From: Misgurnus anguillicaudatus
Lineage: Eukaryota > Chordata > Actinopteri > Cypriniformes > Cobitidae
Reading direction: 5' to 3'
NCBI RefSeq assembly: GCF_027580225.2
Contig: NC_073352.2
Span: 2,978,501-3,042,500, forward strand
Length of the DNA: 64,000 nt
The stretch's first letter is position 1; each line of letters begins with the position of its first letter. A model generated the notes under the pieces. The model did no database searches and was not told the DNA's origin. It saw only the letters and a list, made by a program, of their open reading frames with translations. Positions 1-11,335 of this stretch are shown here, in pieces. Made by a program: the position numbers and the translations under genes.

Positions 1-658
1 CAGTGTAATAGTGTTTAATGAAACAGATAAAACTTCTGTGCAGTTTGGTTTCTTCGTACATTCATGATTATGTTGTGTAAGAGCTGTGCAGCCAGTGTGG
101 AGGATTTTCCTGGATGTCTGTTCAGTAGAAGCTGAAGGGTTGAGCCAGAGGCTTGGTTTCACACTGCAACTACAAACGCACTCCTCACATCAGACAACAC
201 TTGGCTTCTGGCGTTTGGCTCGGGGCATAGGACTGACAATGAAAGTAAAGTCTGTTCATCCTGACAGAACTAAGACTGCTGACCCTACTCATCTATAGAT
301 GCTAACAGCATCCTCATAATGTATAAATGGCTCCCTGTTATCTGTCTCTTCAACAATGGCATTTATTATGTAACTGAGAAAGCAAAGAATATACAAGTAT
401 GTTCATGGAAATCTGGTTTACTTGCATATAAACAATTTTGTAGACTTATAAAGCATCATATTTTCTAGGATGCCGTGCAATGTCTGTCATTCGGAACAGA
501 AAAGCAATTTCAGACTGCTTTTACTATTTTTTTGTGCCATATGTATTGAGTAACTGTATGAGTGCAGTCTGAGGTCGAGCCTAATGTGTGCCTGTATACT
601 GAGACAGGTGAACCATCAAAATCCATGTCATATATTCAGATTTAGCTCTAGAACTTAC
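1..658. other. il1rapl2 intron downstream of the Ig2b exon; nothing else recognised
   Basis: This is the beginning of the minus-strand intron after the donor at 653-658. It is AT-rich and holds no repeat or exon that I recognise. The short open frame at 86-298 has no family signature or splice context, so I do not call it a gene. Confidence 0.6.
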
Positions 659-812
659 CTGTGACTTTCAGCTCAGTGGTCCGCCTCACAACTCTACTGC
701 CGTACTTCAGTTCACAGGTATAGTTTCCACCATCGTCCTCCTGCACCTCAGGGATCCACAGGCTGGTGGTGTTTATGATTATTGAGCTTCTCCAGTCTTT
801 CCGCTGACACTC
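659..812 (-). CDS. il1rapl2: il1rapl2 coding exon, second half of Ig domain 2
   Basis: A 154-nt exon that encodes the C-terminal half of the second Ig-like domain of IL1RAPL2. This is a single-pass synaptic adhesion receptor of the IL-1 receptor family, with three extracellular Ig domains and a cytoplasmic TIR domain. The exon begins after the acceptor CTAAAG at 813-818 in phase 0 (E-C-Q-R) and ends at 659 before the donor GTAAGT (653-658), leaving one G of the next codon. Diagnostic residues are the Ig cysteine in [13 protein letters not shown] and the stretch [11 protein letters not shown], which is almost invariant in IL1RAPL proteins. NTT and NYT are potential N-glycosylation sites. It joins exon 1237-1423 across a 424-bp intron. 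IL1RAPL1 is the alternative paralogue; the wording of all three exons fits IL1RAPL2 better. Confidence 0.93.
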
Positions 813-1236
813 CTTTAGAAAACACATTAAACAACTATGATTTATCACATCTGTGGATCTCTATATCCATTTGTCTGTCAAAAAATCAAAGCAGACTGTA
901 CACTGTACAATTTTTGCCACAAGCTTGCTGTCTTGAGTAAAAACATTTAAGTTTCAGAAGTTGTGATGTGATCAGTGAGTAACTGCATTAACTGTGTTAA
1001 GCCCATGTCACAATCTCTGGTCCACAGGAATATTATGGCAATCTAGTGAGAAACCAACAGGTTTGTGCCAGCATTGTGCTTCTGTGGGCACTTTTTCTGT
1101 GTGTTCCTGTAACTCAACTGGTACAAGTGACATTCAGAGAGGACATTAACATTTGTACAGTGTACAGCTGGTACAATTATGAATTCAACATTCCTTATAT
1201 GGCATGAGAGACATACGGCTGAAGTTATACCTTTAC
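813..1236 (-). other. il1rapl2: il1rapl2 short intron
   Basis: A 424-bp intron with donor GTAAAG (1231-1236) and acceptor CTAAAG (813-818). I see no repeat in it. Confidence 0.8.
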
Positions 1237-1423
1237 CTTGTACCAGGTCATGATGGGTTGCTTGTAGGGGGCAAGATAGTCATCAATGTCAGGGCAGGTG
1301 ATCATTTTACTCCTAGTGATCTCTGCCCGCTCCAGGTAACGTATTCGACTGCTAAAACACAAACCCTCTTCACTCTCCTCAACTGTCAGCGACATGGACA
1401 CCTTCATACAGTACGTCGAGTTT
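1237..1423 (-). CDS. il1rapl2: il1rapl2 coding exon, first half of Ig domain 2
   Basis: A 187-nt exon that encodes the Ig1-Ig2 linker and the first half of Ig domain 2. It starts at 1423 after the acceptor CTTCACAG. Its first A completes the split arginine codon begun by exon 19457-19730. It ends with W-Y-K at 1237 before the donor GTAAAG. Recognisable segments are NSTYCMKVSMSLTV, RIRYLE and the Ig cysteine in ITCPDIDDY. The wording matches IL1RAPL2 more closely than IL1RAPL1, for example KVSMSLTV and SRIRYLE. Length and phases (1 nt plus 62 codons) are what a clean join with both neighbours requires. NST is a potential glycosylation site. Confidence 0.94.
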
Positions 1424-1798
1424 CTGTGAAGACATGACATTTACATTTTCTTTAGCTTTAAAAACTCAATAGAACCGCGGCACGTATTCAAAAAACTGTC
1501 ATTACAGTTTATGATACAGCATTGGTAATCTGTTGATGTGGATTGGATGACACGTGTAACAAAGGTGTCAAATGATTTGTTTGACTACATTAAAGAGTCA
1601 TTTCATCACAGCCTTTCATGACAGTCTGAAAAGTTAAATAACTGATTAAAGCACTTCCGTGACTGAATATTACACAACAGTCAGCTCTCTTTTTTTTAAA
1701 CTAATTGGATGTTAAGCATTTAATAAGTGTTGCTGTTTATCTCATTTGTAACAGAGCACAGGCAGATCCTGAATCTGTGCTGACTTGATTATAGATAG

Positions 1799-2035
1799 AC
1801 TTTTGGATTATTGCAAAAAATAAGCTGTGTTTAACAAAAGTTTATGACAATTACACGTTTGTCCAACAAGTAAGTCTTCACAGATGAATATACATTTTTA
1901 AGTTTAAATGCGTTTTCTACAAATATAAAAATCTGAATTTTGAATTGAAAATTCATAAATGTTCATCTGTGGACAAAGCGTGTAAGTGTTATAAACATTT
2001 TCTAAACACAGAGCTTATTTTTTGCAATAATCCAA
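1799..2035. repeat. foldback (palindromic) repeat
   Basis: The left arm starts TTTTGGATTATTGCAAAAAA near 1800. It returns as its reverse complement ending near 2030, and the inner segments around 1885 and 1965 (CACAGATGAAT and TTCATCTGTG) also pair. The whole 237 bp is an imperfect hairpin, typical of a MITE. Confidence 0.75.
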
Positions 2036-2220
2036 AACTCTATTGGAAAAATGAATGGGCTTCTTTGCGAGGAAACAGTATCCTGCTACTGTAACTTCCA
2101 AGTTAGCCTACAGAAATATGTCATCCCTGCAGCACTCTATTATGATTATGTATCGCCTACGTCACTGTGAAGTCATCACTCTAGCTGGAGGCAAAACATA
2201 AGGAAGAACTCATAGCAGGC

Positions 2221-2400
2221 ATGCTAAAAGTTTGCGGTTTTTCCTTTAAAATGTCATCTTGTTGTGTATTTGGCTGCCAGAATAGAAGGAACATGTGGTT
2301 CAATGCAATACGGCGTACAGACTGGACGGAGATGATCATAAATAATGCTCATGTTTGCAGTGCACACTTCATATCAGGTAAAATAATCTATGCATATTTA
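2221..2400 (+). pseudogene. THAP-type zinc finger relic
   Basis: The frame beginning MSSCCVFGCQNRR at 2251 contains the N-terminal Cys pair of a THAP (C2CH) DNA-binding domain and, further on, VCSAHFISGK, which holds the third Cys and the His. The spacing between them is much shorter than in normal THAP domains, so the central part with the usual proline and hydrophobic residues seems deleted. A GT splice-donor-like site follows the GK. Copies of this kind in fish usually come from P-element/THAP9-like or other THAP transposases. I infer a dead transposon exon, not a host gene. Confidence 0.55.
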
Positions 2401-2559
2401 CTGTTGTGTTGGTTTTATCTAGTACAAATCGTCAAATTTCTGTTTTATCAGTGAAAAGTCGCCAACCTTTAGCTCACTAGCTAGGCTAAATGTTAAACAA
2501 ACATACAGCGATAGATGTGTGCCATCCTTTGAATGGTCTCTTAAAATAATCCACATTGC

Positions 2560-3315
2560 TAATCCAACCCTATATCATGAAATTATGTACCTATATAGGC
2601 ACGTATGGACCAATGTGACAGTGTCACGTTTCGTCGCGTTTGAACGTGAGCATGTCACGCTTTTCTGTTTGTGTCACTGTCACGTATTGGTTACTCAACT
2701 TTTTTGTTCTATTTTCAAACCATTTTCGCTTCAGTTTAGGGTTAGATTTGGTGCTTGCATTAGTATGTCACTTTAAGTATTGGTTTATAAAAAAAAGATA
2801 CAAGACTTATTGGGGCGGTTTCCCAGACGGGGATCAGACTAGTCCTAGACTAAAATAAATGTAAGAGCTGTCCAAACTCCAAACAACTTGTACTGACATA
2901 TCCTAAAATACATCAGTGCCCTTTGTTGTGCCTAAAGATGCACACAAGTAATGTTTTTAGTAAGGCATGTTTGTTAAAACTAGTTTTATTTCCTAATTAA
3001 ACTAAGGCCTAGTCCTGGTTTAAACTAATCCCTGTCCGGGAAACCACCCCATTATTTTATATTTTCTAAACTTTAACCAAATGTCGCCTGACGTTGGGGT
3101 TAGAGTTGGGTTTGGGTAGGGATGTCATTTTATGTAAATCTAACCCTAAACCAAAGCGACAATGGACAAAAAAGTTGAGTAACCAATACGTGACAGTGAC
3201 ACAAACAGAAAAGCGTGACATGCTCACGTTGAAACGTGGCGAAACGTGACACTGTCACGTTGGTCCATAGGTGCCTATAGGTACATAATTTCGTGCTATT
3301 GGGTTGGCTAATCAT
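2560..3315. mobile_element. foldback DNA element, type 1 arms
   Basis: The arms at about 2560-2780 and 3130-3315 are inverted copies of each other. Both contain the block GACAGTGTCACGTTTCG and the block CACTGTCACGTATTGGTTAC. The middle carries TTAGGG-containing core sequence (GGGTTAGATTT and TCTAACCCTAAACC). A second palindromic segment (about 2815-3050) with ends like GGGGCGGTTTCCCAGACGGG and TGTCCGGGAAACCACCCC lies between the arms and looks like a nested MITE. No transposase is present. Open frames here arise from the two arms. Confidence 0.75.
2815..3052. mobile_element. nested MITE with GGGGCGGTTTCCC-type ends
   Basis: The left end reads GGGGCGGTTTCCCAGACGGG and the right end reads CGGGAAACCACCCC, which is its reverse complement with small differences. 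Flanking TTAT-rich sequence occurs on both sides (CTTATT and ATTATTT). It sits inside the foldback element 2560-3315. Confidence 0.6.
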
Positions 3316-3660
3316 AGTAAGCCCAGCGATACATTAGCTTTACATTAGACAATAAGCCTGGACAAAATTCCCCAAACCACCCGTAAGTAATTCATATGTT
3401 GTCTAGGAAATATCCAAAACCTGGTTAAAATGTTTCTAATGAGAACGAGATACAAGAACTACACCAGGCTTAGCTAAAAAATAAAAAAGTAGGCTACTGT
3501 AATGTTATCCACTTGTCATTATATTAAATTCCTCCTAAAACATGCAAGCTTACGTCAACATTGCGTCCTTGCCTCTTTTCGCCTCCAGCTAAGCCCCGCC
3601 CATCCGGAGACGTTGCAATGTTTACAAACTTTTAAGAGGTCTATTAGCACAGCAGGTCTA

Positions 3661-3885
3661 TTAACCTTCTAAGACCCCAGCTTTGGTTTGTCTTTTTTCA
3701 GATTTCTTCCAACTATAGGGTTAGGAAGAACTAATAAATTAAATAACCAAATATTTTTTCTTTGAACATGAAGCAGTGTAATTGTCCATGTTTGTGTACA
3801 ACAGGTTCCAGATACACAGAATTAAGTATTATCTTGCAAACAACAAAAAAATGTGATGTCCACACACCAGGTCTTAGGAGGTTAA
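3661..3885. mobile_element. TTAA-bounded MITE
   Basis: The left end is TTAACCTTCTAAGACC and the right end is GGTCTTAGGAGGTTAA, which are inverted copies with one mismatch. TTAA at both edges fits a piggyBac-type target. It is 225 bp long with no ORF. Confidence 0.7.
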
Positions 3886-5168
3886 TAACAAAGTTAATCT
3901 TTTATAAAAGCATCTAAAACTCATTTTTATAATGTTGAAAGGCATCAATAAATCATGAAAATCAGAGATGTTAAGCAGGGAAACCTGAATACATCTGCAT
4001 GCAAATGTCAAGTAAGGCCAAGCTAATCAAGAGCTTTTCAGAGAATGTCGTGGGGAGATGAAACACTTTACAACGCTCACTGCATCTCTGGCACACAGCC
4101 TCAATGTCTTGTTAAGCATTTACATGTGCATAACATTTAAATATGTTAAACAATCTTCTCCAGTTGACAGTTTTGCCACCTTAAAAGTTCCTTGAAGCAG
4201 TTTCGGTTACTGTCGGACACGATCATACGAGTAACAACTATTCCAGTGATGAATGAAACATACAGACGCAAACTCTATCAATTTCACATTGAATCTGCTT
4301 CATGTCTGTCTGGAATCAACACAAATGTAATTATTTCGGTGCCGTGTGTTTGTCCATATGCAGTGAAGGCTGAGGTCCTTTTACTAGTCATTTTGAAACA
4401 CACATGCTGAATCATCAGTAATGTTGAGCGATTGCATCTTCAGTGACATGGATCAATGGAGTCATTTCAGACACGAGGTGCAAAAACGCTGCAGTAAATG
4501 TTTCTTCTCCTGTCCCAGATGACATTGAGAGTGGACAATGAAAATAGTGTCTTTCAAACCTTAAATCTGCTGACATTGCATTGACTTTTATTCAGTGCTG
4601 TAGTGGTCGAGGGGAGAGATTTGAGCCATTATTATAAGCTGAGAAAAGACCAAAGGTTTGCAGCTAACACATTCCCACGGGAGTTACAGAAGTCTTGAAC
4701 GGTGCTGCTAATGAGGACATGAGGATTTGAGGAGTAATGATGCTCTGATAGCACCGGCTATGCTCTACACATGATACCATTTTTACATCTAATACTTCAA
4801 CAAAACAATAAACTGTGAAAAGTATTTCATCATTTTATCTTTGCTTCCATCCATTCAACTTATCACAAGATTTCTACAAAGTTTTGTGAGTTTCACTCAA
4901 GCATTTTCTCTATTAAAAAGGAACATTAAGTGAGTATACAGTATATACATTTCAACTCTGTCATCACTTTTTACTTAAAGGGCTTACTGTATATCATTAG
5001 AAATCACATTCCCTTTGATCTTTTGAAATAAAACCTTGATGTACTATTTTGCATTAATAAACTTCAAATTTTAGACCTCCCCAATCCACGCAAACGTTAG
5101 TAATGATGTTCAGAAACTCGGCTCGTCCAGTCAGGGCCATAAGATGAAAGTGTCTCTGCTGCTCTTAA

Positions 5169-5840
5169 AGAAATAGTCTACTCATTTTCAACACCAAAAT
5201 ATGTCACTACCCCAACCAAGAACCGTTGACACATCCCTCCACCATCTGTGCGCGCGCACGCAAGCGCTGAAGCGCGCCGCGACACTTCAATAGCATTTAG
5301 CTTAGCCCCATTCATTCAATGGTACCATTTAGAGATAAAGTTAGAAGTGACCAAACACATCAACGTTTTTCCTATTTAAGACATGTAGTTATACGAGCGA
5401 GTTTGGTGGCACAAAACAAAACGCAGCGCCTCTCCAAGCGGATTCAAAAGAGGAACTACACTCTATGGCGCAACAGCACTTTTGGGAGTACTTGGACTCG
5501 CCTGAAAAGTTACTGCGCCAAGTCGAAGCACTCCCAAAAGTGCCACCACGCCACAAAATATAGCTCCTCTTTTAGAAAAGCGCTACGTTTCATTTTGTAC
5601 CACCAAACTCGCTCGCACAACTACTCGTCTTAAAAAGGAAAAACGTTGATGTGTTTAGTCACTTCTAACTTTATCTCTAAATGGTACCATTGAATGAATG
5701 GGGCTAAGCTAAATGCTATCGAAGCGTCGCAGCGCGCTCCAGCGCTTACGTGCACGCACACAGATGATAGAGGGATGTATCAACAATTCTTAGTTAAGGT
5801 AATAACATATTTTAATATTGAAAATGAGTAAACTATTCCT
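5169..5840. mobile_element. 672-bp TTAA-flanked foldback element
   Basis: TTAA stands at 5165-5168 and 5841-5844. The termini AGAAATAGTCTACTCATTTT and the reverse complement of AAAATGAGTAAACTATTCCT match with two differences. Almost the whole element is palindromic: the segment with GGTACCATTTAGAGATAAAG near 5321 recurs inverted near 5667, and GCGCGC-rich blocks near 5250 and 5745 also pair. The open frame 5319-5633 spans the palindrome and is not a gene. Confidence 0.82.
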
Positions 5841-6315
5841 TTAATAATGTCCGAAGCTTATACAAAGACCTAACAAACTTCTGGTAAAGACATTGCTTCT
5901 GCAGAAAAAGCAGTTCAAATCTGACACAAACTGTTGCTGATTATTTTAAAAATGAAGAGTACATCATGTATTTAATATCCCATCATGTGATATTTAATGT
6001 TTTTTTTTTCAGATTCTGTTTTATTATTATTACTATTATTTTATTATTATCAGCCATCATGTGATGAAATCTGCCTTCAGAATCATCAGTGTGGGGCGCC
6101 TGTTGCTTTAAATAAATGAAAATGAAGCTGTTGCTTTAACCAGCCAAAGGAATCTAATGTTATGAATATGAAGGGTATTTGACACATGGACAGGAATCTG
6201 TTATAACAGTAAGTAAAAAACCTTTTGCTCAAAATACCCAAAAACGCAGGCAGGTATTTGATATTGTAACAGTATGATTATACTATTATAACGTCAGATA
6301 CATATATCGCGGGTG

Positions 6316-6934
6316 TGTCATGGGATTGCCAGATCTTTTGTGCTAGATCCATGTCTGAGTACATCTGGCAAGACCATGACAGTACTATGTTCTGTGTGGG
6401 GACATGTGGAGTCATATTTTGTGTGTGTCTTCCACATGTTCCCAGTGTCTTGTCGCTGTCATGATCTTGCCAGACCTTAGTGTAAGGTTCAGGTCTGATT
6501 TCTGAGGGCAAGGTCATGGCAGCATTGTGGTTTGTGTTGGGACACGTGGTTTTTACATCATGTATGTGTGTCACGTGTTTCCAGTGTCTTGTCACTTTTA
6601 CCCTACTCCCTTATGTACTCGTGTCTTACGTAATTAATTAAGTTCACCTGTTCCCCATTGATGTGGTGTCTTTATAATGCCCTTTCGTTCTCTGTCGTGT
6701 GCGTGTTCCTTGTCTATATTCAGTGTTCATGTTTCCCGTGTTCCTGAGATCCTGTTTTCTAGTCTCTTATTTAGTTCCTGTGTTTTGTTTCCCGTTTCGT
6801 GTTTATCACCATTGTTCATTTATCCTCTGTTTTACCCCCTTGTGGGTTTTTGTGTTTCGTAATAAACCATCAGTTTATTATTTAAGTCGTGCTTGCGTGT
6901 GGGTTCTCTTTTTGTTTATAAACGTACCGTGACA
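6316..6934 (+). mobile_element. solo LTR (Ty3/gypsy type)
   Basis: The element starts TGTCATGGGATTGCC and ends ACGTACCGTGACA. It is flanked by the 5-bp duplication GGGTG (6311-6315 and 6935-6939). A TATA-like TTTATAAT lies at 6671-6678 and AATAAA at 6861-6866, in the order expected for U3-R-U5. No internal region is present, so this is the product of LTR-LTR recombination. Confidence 0.85.
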
Positions 6935-7539
6935 GGGTGTCTCTCAAAATAAGTCAAAAGACGGAGTCAAAATGGTCTTGGGTTTTAGACCTTGCTTATT
7001 ACCGACCCACATCTGCACCACAAATGACATATTTATATTATGTGATATTAATAAATATAATGATTAAATAATTGACGATCAAATATTAGTGGTTCACTTG
7101 TCCCGTATGAAGGTCTGGTATAAATGTAAAGGGAATTTGACACGAGACACTCTAGATAGCACGAAGGTATGACATTATAACAGTATGAATGTAAGGGGGA
7201 TTTGACACGAGATACCCACGATTGCAGATGGTAATCTGAAGATATATGGCTGTCATTATTGCTGCATGAGATACCTGTCTGTGATGCAATGACCTGTTAT
7301 ACTGTATTTCTGTATAATATTAATGTTTTCTATAGCAGTGGCATCATAATGATGGCATAAAGTAATAGATTAAAGGGCCAGACAGATCCGATATTGAAAA
7401 TGACCTGTATTGCAGTTTGTCATGTAGCTGTCATCAATGTAAACAATGTGCAAAATAGTTTAACCAAAAAGTGCATGATAAATAGAGTTAATGGCTTCTA
7501 AAGTAGGGAGTCTTTGAACCGCGTTTACGAGTCAAATAA

Positions 7540-7745
7540 TTTTCGAATCCCCGCCTGTTGTCTGTCTACGTATGAAGGCAATACTTTGCATATCAGAAGA
7601 CACCGTGTTTTCAGCTGTAAAGGCAGGTTTGTGTTGTTTTCTCTGCCAAAGGATAAAGATCAAAAGAATCAGTGGTTAAAATTCACTTTTGCCACTATAC
7701 CACAGCAGTACAACAAAACCCTTTTGGTTGTGTTCCCCTCATTTA
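7540..7745 (+). pseudogene. degenerate THAP-domain relic
   Basis: The frame 7514-7750 contains FSLPKDKDQKNQWLKF and IPQQYNKTLLV, the central FxLPKD...W and IPxxYN segments seen in one class of fish THAP domains. The expected C-terminal Cys-x-x-His-Phe reads VVFPSF, so the zinc ligands are lost. No neighbouring exon continues it. Confidence 0.5.
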
Positions 7746-7810
7746 ACTGATGATTTCTTCTTTTCCGTCTATAGTTATCGTGTTTAATTTGAATTTTCCC
7801 TCGCAGTGCT

Positions 7811-9167
7811 ATGCACATCCCTGCATTTCAACTTTTCTGCATGGAGCAGGGAGATCTCCCCCTCGAGGAACACCTTTTAGACTTTCTAAAGTTGGCTCCA
7901 TACACCACCTTTCCGGACAGCTGCCTCTGTACTTTTTTGCTTGCTAGACAGATCTCCAGTCACAGCCCCAGCCTCGCTTCCAAACCAGAGATCAGCCAGC
8001 TGTCACCCCACCGCACATAGCCTGAGCCCACCGCAGACAGAGAGCCGAGCTTGCAGTGACAACTGAGCCCAATATCACCCCAGAGCCCGAGCCTCACGGA
8101 GTGTCTGACCAGGTGCGTGACCGTGGGAGTTTTGGTGGAGTACAAGGGTGAGCCATCACTGGACTCTGGACATTTATTTGACTGGTTTGAGGATGTTTTC
8201 TGCAGTCTGCAGTCCCTGCTGGTCCCACCCAGCTGCCATCTCGGGGGAGTTTCCCAAGTCTCCACCTCCATCCTTTGAGACCCTGATTCTGCCTCTGCCT
8301 TCTAACCCATCAGCTCCACCTTGGCTCCTGGCTCCCTCATATCCACCATGGCCCGTCTTCCTTCTAGATCCGCCAGGCTCCTTCGTCCCTCCGACTCTGG
8401 CTTGGTCGGACCTCGTCCCGCCTCCTCCTCAGGACTCTACTCCTCTGGCTTCTCCACGTCGTTCCGTCCCACCGGCTCTGTTGGGATCTTCCTTCCCATC
8501 AGCTCTGCCTCAGTCCTCTGTCATTCTGGCTCCACTTCGGGCTTCCGGATCTTGCCTCAACCTCAGTTGCCAGAGCCGTCGGCTCCCCCCTAGTCCTCCG
8601 GCACCTCGGCTTCCCCTGGGCTCCGTCTTGGCTCCACCCAGGTCACCTCCTTCAGAAATTTCGTAACCATCACTTGTCCCCAGAATGTCGAGCAGCAAAA
8701 ATCCACCCTTGCTCCTCCTGCTCCAGCCCCCCTTGGCTCCTCCCTCTGTCTTCACCACCCTGGCTCCATTGACTTCCTTTCTTTTTTGTTTAGTGGCCCC
8801 CCTCTCAACACTTCGGTGTAGTTTAATTCAGGGGGAGTACTGTTACAGTTACAGTAGCTTATTTGTCTTCATTTGTATCATTGTTTCCATTTGCCTGTCT
8901 CCCTCATTGTTTTATTAGTCATCACTGTTAATTAATAATCATCACCAATGGTTCATTTGGTTCATTATTGTTTTCACCTGCCCTTGTTAGCCATCCTCAT
9001 GTATCTAAACCCAGTGATCTACCTTTGTCTCTGTCCGATCTCATCTTGTGAATGTTTAAGATATGTTACTCTGCTCGTCATTCTGTTTATTGTTTTATTC
9101 ATATTAAAGTTTATTATTAGTAATACTCCTTGTCGTCTCCTCATCTCTCCTAATCACGTACCGTGAC
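7811..9167 (+). mobile_element. 3' part of a pol-less LTR retroelement
   Basis: A gag-like segment at 7811-8020 (EQGDLPLEEHLLDFLKLA) resembles the gag-like ORF of the element at 48350-50828 (QEDSPVEEYVEVFLDLA). A proline/serine-rich frame follows at 8148-8666 with PPW-type motifs. The polypurine tract GGGGGAG lies at 8831-8837, and an LTR follows that starts TGTTACAG at 8841 and ends near CGTACCGTGAC (9167). There is no pol, and the 5' LTR is missing. The order gag-like, Pro-rich ORF, PPT, LTR is the same as in the complete element. Confidence 0.65.
8841..9167 (+). repeat. 3' LTR of the 7811-9167 element
   Basis: It begins TGTTACAGTTACAG directly after the purine tract and ends ACCGTGAC. It is about 327 bp long and T/C-rich like the other LTRs in the window. 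No target duplication could be tested because the 5' end of the element is lost. Confidence 0.6.
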
Positions 9168-9875
9168 TATGACTTTCTTCCTCTGAACAGGTAAAATGTC
9201 AGTAACATGATTTATTTTAATGCATGACCGTTCTCATCTGATCAGAACAAATGCAGCAGATATATTAGTTGTTCAGATGACATTTTTTCAGATATATATG
9301 ACTCTCGATATATTGGATCTCGATGTACAATGACAGATCTGTTCTGATTCGGTGATCACAGATTCAGATTCATCTGCACAGAGAAGCAGTGCCGAAGCAC
9401 AACCAGCATAAGAGAAATTACAAGAACTGCAATTTTACATTTCAAACAGAGATGGAGATGTAGAGACAAAAGTTACAGTTGCCTCGCTCACAGTGAACAA
9501 TGCATTAGCCTACTAAAGAAGGACACGCCAATTACAATCACTGTAGTAAACAGCTTGAGATAGACTTTACAGATCAAAAGGCTCAAGCATTTTACAGTTT
9601 TTGATAATATTTTACACATTTCTACAAATAGCAGCTATCACAAACATTATAAGAAGAGAACTCCAAGATGAGCCTGCACTCTGCTACAGTCATCTATGCT
9701 CACTGGGGGATTAGTGATACCTATTACAAAACTTTTCTATTATGTATAATATTATTTAGAAGTGACAATTACCTTGTTTAATAGTTTAATACAGTTTAAT
9801 ACAGTATGTTAAGTGTTCAAATGCATTTTATTTTACTAATACAGGTTTACATTACATTACATTAACAAACATTAA

Positions 9876-10333
9876 AGGGGACAGAGAATGAAAAACCATT
9901 TTTACCTTGTCTTTGTTGAATAATGGTAGTCTACCCACATTCACAAACATACAAAAAGTGCTAAACATGCTAAACATCTCAGTCTCAAAGAAATTCCTCT
10001 TTTAGAAATGTCAGCCAGAAAACAGCCCAATCTGAAAAACTGATGCTTATGCCATCACAGGCATCTAACTGCCCCACCACTTTAAAATAATTGGCTACAT
10101 TTTTTGAGTGTCAGCAAAGTCAGCCAATCAGTAATGAGATTGCAAGTTAAGCCAGTAGGGGGAGCCAAATAGGTGCAAAACCACTTGTTTAAATTACCCC
10201 ACCCTAATAGAGCTATCTGAGAGAGGTTTTTATGAAGCTTCTAAGGCATTACACACCCAAACAAAAACATTTTGTCTACATGTCACATCACAGAACAAGG
10301 ATAAATACTCCGTTCAATCATTCTATGTCACCT
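9876..10333. mobile_element. TTAA-flanked MITE, 458 bp
   Basis: TTAA stands at 9872-9875 and 10334-10337. The termini AGGGGACAGAGAATGA and the inverted AGGTGACATAGAATGA match at 14 of 16 positions. No ORF is present. The insertion-site and end rules are shared with 16008-16572 and 36484-36967. Confidence 0.8.
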
Positions 10334-10339
10334 TTAAAG

Positions 10340-11055
10340 GGACACTTTCAGCTGATCTCCGGGTCTCACACTAGCACTTTTAGCATAGCTTAACACAATA
10401 GAATCTGATTAGTCTATTAAGATTGCGCCTAAAACACAACCAAAGAGTTTTGATATTTTTCCTATTTAAAACTTGACTCTTCTGTAGTTACATTGTGTAC
10501 TAAGACTGACGAAAAAATTAAAATGTGATTTTCTAGGCAGATATGGCTAGTAACTTCTCATTCTGGTGTAATAATCATGGACTTTGCTGATGTACCATGG
10601 CTGCAGGAGGCGCAATGATATACGCAGTGCCTGAAAATTGTCCCCTTTTGAAAGTTACTAAGGGGACTATTTTCGGTTGTTGCATAATATCATTGAGATG
10701 TGTGAATTCTGTGACAAGTGCATTTAGTGTGTTTTCCCTAAACTAACACTGATGTGGTGCTTTTAACACATCCGTTCTAAGAGTATAATTTGCACTGCTC
10801 TTGGTAGATTGTGTTTGTCATTATGAAAATCAGCTATTGCGCCTGTGTTATTTAATTTGCATTTTTTAGTAAATAACACAGATCGGCACTTTTTTGCGCT
10901 ATTTGCCCTGTTTAGTAAATATGGCCCTAAAACTAAAATAACAGCCTCATGCAAAGCATTCTGGGAACCAGAAATCCTCATCAACTTTTTCTGTTTTTTT
11001 TCCTTTAAATTTTGGTTCCCAGAATGCTTTGCATGAGGCTGTTTAGTTTTATTTT
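10340..11055. repeat. composite MITE relics with a 40-bp inverted pair
   Basis: 10340-10680 looks like a dispersed DNA-element fragment: GGGACTATTTTCGG and its near-inverse occur close together at its 3' side. 10780-10925 is similar to 20035-20360 (GCTCTTGGTAGATTG and TTTGCCCTGTTTAG). At 10935-10975 the block CATGCAAAGCATTCTGGGAA recurs inverted at 11016-11045, forming a strong hairpin. Confidence 0.6.
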
Positions 11056-11144
11056 GTAAAGATAAAGAATTTTTGAGACATAATAGGTATCAGAATTGGG
11101 AGCCATTGAGAATTTATACACAATGAATTGTCATGAAAAATCAC

Positions 11145-11335
11145 TTACACAAGGAAACCTTCTGATGCGTGCAGCAGGGTTATTTGAATGTCTGAGCTGC
11201 ACACGTGACAGACAAACTAAGCAGAATGATGGCATGTGAGAGGGCAAACGACTCAATAAAAAAAAAACACAGACTTAACATTATGATGGGTTCCAGTGTT
11301 AAGAGAGCGCTTTACTTCCTGCTGTGAATTTGTAT
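11145..11335. repeat. dispersed segment also found at 51755-51950
   Basis: The two places share CTGATGCG(T/A)GCAGCA, GAATGTCTGAGC, GTGAGAGGGC and TCCAGTGTT(A/G)AGAGAG in the same order and spacing, at clearly diverged identity. I do not recognise the family. It may be an internal piece of an old transposon. Confidence 0.55.

Noticed and set aside
5319..5633. 104-codon ORF
   Set aside because: It spans the centre of the foldback element 5169-5840; the two halves are inverted copies.
8148..8758. Host Pro-rich protein gene
   Set aside because: It sits between a gag-like segment and a purine tract plus LTR, with the same layout as the complete element at 48350.
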